A stretch of 64,000 nt of DNA. It comes from Streptomyces flavofungini (GTDB lineage Bacteria; Actinomycetota; Actinomycetes; Streptomycetales; Streptomycetaceae). The stretch is taken from positions 96,720-160,719 of the forward strand of contig NZ_CP128847.1 of assembly GCF_030388665.1 (NCBI RefSeq), written 5' to 3'. A model generated the notes under the pieces. That model was not told the origin of the DNA and searched no databases. It was given only the letters and a program-made list of their open reading frames with translations. How positions within the stretch are numbered: position 1 is the first letter of the stretch; each line of letters starts with the position of its first letter. The position numbers and the translations under genes are program-made. Below, piece by piece: positions 60,090 through 64,000 of this stretch.

Positions 60090-60295
60090 CCGTCGACACC
60101 CGACTCGGCGCCGTCGTCGTCGCCCCGGAGTGCACCGATGACCTCGACGACCTGACCTGCACCGTCATCACGGGCGCCGAGTTCACCTGGCGGCCCGACC
60201 TCGAAGCCTTCACCCACCCCGGCGAGGACCGGCAGGCGGCGGCCGACATCTCCCTGCGGCTCGTCGTACTCGGACACGACGTCCTCGCCGCCTGA
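60077..60295 (+). CDS. Small hypothetical protein
   Basis: 72 residues from ATG 60077, with GGGGAGCAGG upstream. MFVVTVDTRLGAVVVAPECT, then TWRPDLEAFTHPGEDRQAAA. Begins inside the previous gene. No family recognised. Ends before a strong hairpin. Confidence 0.55.
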   Translation: MFVVTVDTRLGAVVVAPECTDDLDDLTCTVITGAEFTWRPDLEAFTHPGEDRQAAADISLRLVVLGHDVLAA

Positions 60296-60317
60296 CCAGA
60301 CCAGCAAGCGCAAGCCG

Positions 60318-60352
60318 CCCGGTGGCGGGGGAGTGGCAACCCCGCCACCGGG
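60318..60352 (+). terminator. Perfect 13-bp hairpin
   Basis: CCCGGTGGCGGGG pairs with CCCCGCCACCGGG around 9 nt, 22 bp after the previous stop. Confidence 0.7.
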
Positions 60353-60384
60353 ACCGACCGAAGACACACACGGAAGGCCCCACG

Positions 60385-60889
60385 ATGTCCAACCCCCTGA
60401 TCCCCGGCGCGGCCCACGACGACGGCACCAGCCCCGACGCCAAGCGCTGGACCCCCGACCAGGAGCAGCACACCCGTGCCGATGACCTCACCGACCTGTT
60501 CGGCCCCGTCATCCACACCTACACCCGCGCCCAGGGCATCGCCGACGGCGCCCTGGTGGAAGTCCCACAGGACCTGGCCCGCGAGGCGGGCTTCCGGGTC
60601 CACGTCGCCTTCACCGCCGCCGCCTGGGCGGACTGCGTCGCGTGGAGCGAGGAGGACAGTCGCCACCAGACCCCCCCAGGACGAGACCGGCCGCCTGTGG
60701 GACGTCCTGACCACGACCCGCTTCGGCATCCGGCGCAGCCCGGGTGGCCACCGCGCCGCGATCGAACTCGACCGCGTTCCGCGCGACGGGAAAGCCCAGC
60801 ACGCCGTCCGCACGCAGCTTGTGGCCCACATCGGGCCCGGAGACCACGCCGAGCCCGTCATGACGATCATGCAGCCGAACGAAGACTGA
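60385..60889 (+). pseudogene. DUF6573-family protein, frameshifted
   Basis: From ATG 60385 the product carries DLTDLFGPVIHTYTRAQGIA and AGFRVHVAFTAAAWADCVAW, typical of DUF6573. At a run of seven C (60671-60677) the homology changes frame: QDETGRLWDVLTTTRFGIRR and VAHIGPGDHAEPVMTIMQPN follow in the frame ending at 60889. One extra C explains it; with six the gene would be intact at about 167 residues. Family function is unknown; members are common on actinobacterial plasmids. Confidence 0.72.
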
Positions 60890-61032
60890 CCGGAGAAGAC
60901 CACTCCCGCGACGGCGCTCCCGATCCGTCGCAGGAGTGGACTTCCGGGAGTGCCTGCTTCAGGAGGCCCCCGAGCTGGATGCCCTGCTCCTAGCTGAAAA
61001 CTGGAACCGATCCGGAGCCCTGTACGCAACGC

Positions 61033-61107
61033 CTAGTGTTGCTCGACGGTGAGCGCGCCCGCGGACGGCACGAGGAAGACGCGTACGGCGTCGCTCACGT
61101 CGCGCAT
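61033..61107 (-). CDS. 24-residue peptide gene at end of prim-pol operon
   Basis: ATG 61107 overlaps the stop of the upstream gene (TGATG) and has GGAGG 9 bp before it. The product MRDVSDAVRVFLVPSAGALT then VEQH is too short to assign; it may be the start of a longer gene cut off at a recombination junction near 61030. Confidence 0.4.
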   Translation of the reverse strand: MRDVSDAVRVFLVPSAGALTVEQH

Positions 61108-61301
61108 CACCGGTGCCTCCTGTCCGCGTGTGCCCGGTAGGCGCGGCTCGCGGCGCCTTGGGCACGCTTCCATGCGATGCGCAGGCAGTTTCCCGCCGGG
61201 CAGTAGTTCTCTCGCTGGCAGGGAGGGCAGCTGTAGAGGTGCGCCATGTAGTGCGCGTACAGCTCGTCCGCATGCGTTGCGGCCTGGTCGGTGGTGTTCA
61301 T
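61107..61301 (-). CDS. Small Cys-rich protein in prim-pol operon
   Basis: 64 residues from ATG 61301, overlapping the stop of the prim-pol-like gene. The Cys pattern SCPPCQRENYCPAGNCLRIA suggests a zinc site; the rest is helical and basic (WKRAQGAASRAYRAHADRRH). Similar small zinc-binding proteins occur in Streptomyces plasmids. Confidence 0.6.
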   Translation of the reverse strand: MNTTDQAATHADELYAHYMAHLYSCPPCQRENYCPAGNCLRIAWKRAQGAASRAYRAHADRRHR

Positions 61302-61957
61302 GAGTCGATCGTCCGTTGGGGGAGGGGCTCGTGCAGTGGGGTGGTCACGCCGATTGACGCTGTCGGCTGGGCGGCCGTCGCGGTCACCGTGGCCAGTTTG
61401 AACGCCACCTCCAGCTCGCGGCCGACGTCGTGGCCGTTGAGGAGGGTGTGCGGGGTGTTCGTGGCGTCGATCCAGGGTGGGGTGTCCCAGATGGCGCCGT
61501 TGCTCGGCGGGAGGGCGAGCCACCCCTCCGGTCCGGTGCGTACCTCGACGCTGTCGTGCACGGCCGCGTACCGGCCTGTTGCTGGCAGCACCAGCAGTGC
61601 GGCGGTCTGTTGGTGGGTGACCAGGCACGGGACGAGGCTGATGCGGTCGAGGCGCAGCATCGCCACCATTCCGACCCGGAAGGGGACGAGGACCGCGTCG
61701 AAGTGGGTGGTGGCGGCGATGAGGGAGCCGCCGGGTGTCGACTGGAGTGCCTCCTCGAGGGTGCCCTCGGCTAGGCGGGGGGATGAGGTGACGTAGGGGT
61801 GTGCGCCGGGGGCCGGGCAGTTGTGGTTGTCGCAGGTGCAGCCCTGGCGGGGGCGCAGTCGGTGTCCTAACGTCACCGACCAGCCGAGTTGGACGTAGGC
61901 GCGAGCGGCAGCAGCCGGAGCGCGGGTGTTGATCGGCTCCATCGCCGACACCCCCAT
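61298..61957 (-). CDS. Bifunctional primase/polymerase-like (prim-pol N-terminal) protein
   Basis: 219 residues from ATG 61957 (ATG 61942 possible). AAARAYVQLGWSVTLGHRLR and CDNHNCPAPGAHP match the start of actinobacterial bifunctional DNA primase/polymerase domains. The catalytic acidic pair of true prim-pols is not evident and the helicase part is absent. Many Streptomyces carry such short stand-alone versions of unknown role. It leads a three-gene minus-strand operon with overlapping starts. Confidence 0.65.
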   Translation of the reverse strand: MGVSAMEPINTRAPAAAARAYVQLGWSVTLGHRLRPRQGCTCDNHNCPAPGAHPYVTSSPRLAEGTLEEALQSTPGGSLIAATTHFDAVLVPFRVGMVAMLRLDRISLVPCLVTHQQTAALLVLPATGRYAAVHDSVEVRTGPEGWLALPPSNGAIWDTPPWIDATNTPHTLLNGHDVGRELEVAFKLATVTATAAQPTASIGVTTPLHEPLPQRTIDS

Positions 61958-62013
61958 GTGATCGCTTAGGCACGGATTGTGATGCCCATGAGGATGGGGG
62001 CCGGGACGCAGTG

Positions 62014-62038
62014 CGCCCCCTAGAAAAACTAGGGGGCG
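62014..62038 (-). terminator. Hairpin between XRE/TPR gene and prim-pol operon
   Basis: CGCCCCCTAG pairs perfectly with CTAGGGGGCG around AAAAA, 23 bp after the stop of the XRE/TPR gene. It should end that transcript before the downstream operon. Confidence 0.75.
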
Positions 62039-62060
62039 TTGACCGGTGGGTGATGGCGGG

Positions 62061-63299
62061 TCAGCTCACGAGTTCCATGTGGCGGATCAGTCCGGAGAGC
62101 GCACTGGCCTGTGAAGGGACGCCGGTCCGGGCGAGGTCGCTGACGAGGGCCCTGGCCATGGGGTCGGCGTGGACGTAGTACGGGGCCTCGGCCGCCGCGG
62201 CCCGCAGCTTGGTGACTGCGCTGGGGCTCTTGCCCATGCGGTGCAGGGCCCGCGCCTCGTCGATGGCGAAGTGCGTGCGCCGTTCACGGCTGGGCACGTC
62301 ATTGACGTTGACGTCCGGCACTCGCCGCAGGCCTGTGTCGGGCTGGTCGACCTCGACGCCGGCCTCGGCCGCGTGCACGGCGACCGTGCCCCTGCCGAAC
62401 ACGGTGTGCTGGTCGACGTCGTACCAGCCGTCGCCGAGCCGGTCGGCATCCGCGAGGGCGGTGTCGATCCGCGCCCACGCGTCCGTCGTCCGGCCGCCGC
62501 GCGCGTGCGCGATGGCGCACCGCAGGTGCAGCGCGCCGCGCAGGGAGAGCGCCTGCGCGCGGTGCCCCGTGGCGTACGGCTCGAGGTCCTGCAGGGCCGC
62601 GTCGGCGACCGCCACCGTCTCGCGCAGCGACGCCTGATGGAGCAGCGCACCGCACCGGTCCCACGCGACCGCTGCCTTGATCACCGGGTCGTTGAGCAGC
62701 GCGGCCGCGCCGGCCGCCACCTCCGCCGCGATCCACGCCAGGTCCGGGTATCCGAGTTGGTTCAGGGCCATCCGGGCGGTACGTGCCGCGTCGACCAGGA
62801 GCCTCAGCACGTCCCTGCGGTGCTGCTCGTCGGCCACCAGGAGAGCGGTGTTTAGGTCCTCCACCATGGGGGGCAAGAGCGTGGCCACCTTCGGCAGGTC
62901 GGCCGCCTGCCGGGCCACGTTGGCCCTACGCGAACGGGCCCGCAGGGCCGTGACATCCGCCCGCGGGCCTTGGGGACTCAGCCCAGGATGCCCGGAGAGG
63001 ATCAGCCCGGCCCGGCGCAGGCCGGTACGCAGCGCGGGAATGTGGGCGTGCGCGAGGTGGCCGCCGTTGCGTTGCAGGCGGTAGGGCTGACCGAGCAGCC
63101 ACACCACATCCACGTCGCACCGATCCGCAATCGCCGTGATCACGGAGTACCGGTCGAGCGGCTGACGGCCACTCTCGACATTCGCCACCCACGCCTCGGT
63201 GCGGCTCACGAAGCCGGCGAGCTCAACCTGCGTCAGCCCCGCAGCATTTCTGGCGATCCGTACACGCGTACCGATGTGCTCGTCACTGGAGAGAGGCAT
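62061..63299 (-). CDS. XRE regulator with TPR-like C-terminus
   Basis: 412 residues from ATG 63299. The helix-turn-helix is GLTQVELAGFVSRTEAWVAN with VESGRQPLDRYSVITAIADR. The remainder is made of paired helices resembling TPR repeats (for example VVADAALQDLEPYATG-like units and ARIDTALADADRLGDGWYDV). The layout resembles Streptomyces regulators that sense a peptide or small ligand. A double inverted repeat lies just upstream (63307-63342). Confidence 0.83.
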   Translation of the reverse strand: MPLSSDEHIGTRVRIARNAAGLTQVELAGFVSRTEAWVANVESGRQPLDRYSVITAIADRCDVDVVWLLGQPYRLQRNGGHLAHAHIPALRTGLRRAGLILSGHPGLSPQGPRADVTALRARSRRANVARQAADLPKVATLLPPMVEDLNTALLVADEQHRRDVLRLLVDAARTARMALNQLGYPDLAWIAAEVAAGAAALLNDPVIKAAVAWDRCGALLHQASLRETVAVADAALQDLEPYATGHRAQALSLRGALHLRCAIAHARGGRTTDAWARIDTALADADRLGDGWYDVDQHTVFGRGTVAVHAAEAGVEVDQPDTGLRRVPDVNVNDVPSRERRTHFAIDEARALHRMGKSPSAVTKLRAAAAEAPYYVHADPMARALVSDLARTGVPSQASALSGLIRHMELVS

Positions 63300-63306
63300 A
63301 CTGACT

Positions 63307-63342
63307 CCGTTCTGGACTAGGCACTCAGAACGGTACGCCTAG
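63307..63342. promoter_or_regulatory. Overlapping inverted repeats upstream of XRE/TPR gene
   Basis: CCGTTCTG (63307-63314) and CAGAACGG (63326-63333) form an 8-bp inverted pair with an 11-bp spacer; interleaved is CTAGGC (63317-63322) and GCCTAG (63337-63342). They lie 8-43 bp upstream of the XRE start, a good place for autoregulation. Confidence 0.5.
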
Positions 63343-63402
63343 CGGCCCTCACCGGATGTGGGGGCCGCTGTGCTGTTGACGCAGATGAAGCCCTCGAAAG
63401 CT

Positions 63403-63420
63403 CCCCCGGCGCGCCGGGGG
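63403..63420 (+). terminator. 18-nt perfect palindrome before 63468 gene
   Basis: CCCCCGGCGCGCCGGGGG is a perfect GC-rich palindrome, 48 bp before the next start. It could be a terminator or a leader element. Confidence 0.45.
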
Positions 63421-63467
63421 TTCCAGGTCAGCCGTTGAGAGCCTGGCCGTTCGGAAAGGACCAGACG

Positions 63468-63902
63468 ATGGCCTCGTACGCGAAGGACCCGCGCTGCGCC
63501 GCCATGGCCGAGGCCCTCGTGCCCCTGCTGCGCCGCAACTGCCCGGAAGGAGCTGCCGGATTCGGCGGCTCGTACCAGGTGAATCTGGATGACGAGGAGG
63601 CCGTCGGACTGGGCGGGGTGGAGCTGATCCGGGCCGCGATGCGCAAGGCGGCCCGGCAGCTCGGCTGGAAGGTCACGACGATCGGGATGATCGGCACCCG
63701 CCACGGCACTATGGTCGTCGTCCAGGACGTGCGCGAGGTGCCCGAGGAGTACCAGGCCGTCATCGAGGACGCTATGAACGACCGGATGCGGTCCGCGCTG
63801 CACAAGGTGTGGGGCGAGCAGGGCCCGGCCCCTGTCCAGCGCGGCTCGGTGGCCTTGATGACTCAGGAGTTCCGCGCGGCTGTGGCCGCGGGCAGCGCCT
63901 AA
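63468..63902 (+). CDS. Hypothetical protein
   Basis: 144 residues from ATG 63468 with GGAAAGGA upstream. Helical N-terminus (AAMAEALVPLLRRNCPEGAA), a middle part with ELIRAAMRKAARQLGWKVTT and TRHGTMVVVQDVREVPEEYQ, and a polar end. No family recognised. The 98 bp after it up to the window end show an open, protein-like frame (RYRSLGAADGALTARQAEYL) that may be the beginning or an interior part of another gene. Confidence 0.55.
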   Translation: MASYAKDPRCAAMAEALVPLLRRNCPEGAAGFGGSYQVNLDDEEAVGLGGVELIRAAMRKAARQLGWKVTTIGMIGTRHGTMVVVQDVREVPEEYQAVIEDAMNDRMRSALHKVWGEQGPAPVQRGSVALMTQEFRAAVAAGSA

Positions 63903-64000
63903 CGCGCTACCGGAGCCTGGGCGCCGCCGATGGGGCCCTGACGGCGCGGCAGGCGGAGTACCTGGACTGTGGCCGGCAGATCCGCAAAGGGATGGCGCAC

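Noticed and set aside
60936..61052. 38-residue plus-strand frame with REC LLQEAPELDALLLAEN-like content
   Set aside because: Too short, partly antisense to the prim-pol operon and without usable ribosome-site spacing; perhaps a gene remnant at a junction.
1..64000. CRISPR arrays, tRNA or rRNA genes
   Set aside because: No regularly spaced direct repeats and no recognisable tRNA or rRNA sequences were seen on either strand by eye.

Overview
The DNA is about 70 % G+C, has GTG/ATG/TTG starts with GGAGG-type ribosome sites, 1-8 bp stop/start overlaps and families typical of Streptomyces (XRE/DUF397 pairs, anti-sigma-like ATPases, Tad pilus genes with a LysM/BTAD protein, RacP/DUF6192, DUF6573). 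It most likely comes from a Streptomyces linear plasmid, chromosome arm or integrated element. There are no tRNA, rRNA or housekeeping genes, but there is much mobile DNA, so I read it as an accessory region.

Layout. (1) 1-10.9 kb: a tight plus-strand operon for a Tad/Flp-type pilus or secretion machine (secreted proteins, SAF protein, MinD-like ATPase, TadA/CpaF, TadB, TadC, a small pilin-like protein, three TadE/G-like pseudopilins), closed by a 1098-residue LysM/BTAD membrane protein. A 244-bp MITE-like element with a 5-bp target duplication sits 7 bp after it. (2) 11.7-14.7 kb: a secreted NucA/NucB-type DNase, a ComJ/Nin-like possible inhibitor, and a GNAT acetyltransferase. (3) 14.9-20.95 kb: a segment flanked by a 19-bp perfect inverted repeat, holding a zinc-finger protein, a DUF6192/RacP pair, an IS5-family transposase gene split by a complete-looking group II intron, and a SUKH protein. 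(4) 21-24.1 kb: a broken lipoprotein gene, an orphan FxLD-type lanthipeptide precursor, an anti-sigma-like ATPase, and an XRE/DUF397 pair.

(5) 24.4-36.2 kb is the most interesting block: a linaridin-like RiPP cluster. A divergent ABC-2 exporter faces three consecutive precursor genes, all carrying a PVxF..TP motif, then a perfect 17-bp hairpin, then an operon for a membrane/alpha-beta-hydrolase fusion, a DUF5819-like protein, a tandem SnoaL-like protein, a methyltransferase, an ABC exporter, a phytoene-desaturase-like flavoprotein, a secreted protein and an ArsR-type regulator. The natural reading is leader recognition, dehydration/oxidation, N-methylation and export of several hydrophobic peptides.

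(6) 36.4-45 kb: a decayed Tn7-like transposon (TniQ; an XRE regulator; a second TniQ-like gene with an in-frame stop; TnsA; C-terminally truncated TnsB; no TnsC). The regulator is interrupted by a 1.9-kb IS630-family element that carries an APH-like kinase inside its terminal repeats. (7) 45.7-53 kb: a DnaE2-type polymerase and ImuB-like Y-family protein behind a near-consensus LexA box, then an FtsK/TraB-like translocase. (8) 53.3-57 kb: a fused SpoIIE phosphatase regulator and small membrane proteins. (9) 57-61 kb: small plasmid-type genes, mostly followed by their own hairpin terminators; two share an 82 %-identical 50-bp upstream block. (10) 61-64 kb: a prim-pol-like operon, an XRE/TPR regulator and a hypothetical gene.

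Several genes show single-base frameshifts, two of them in G or C runs, plus one lost start codon. These may be real decay or sequencing errors; reads would decide.
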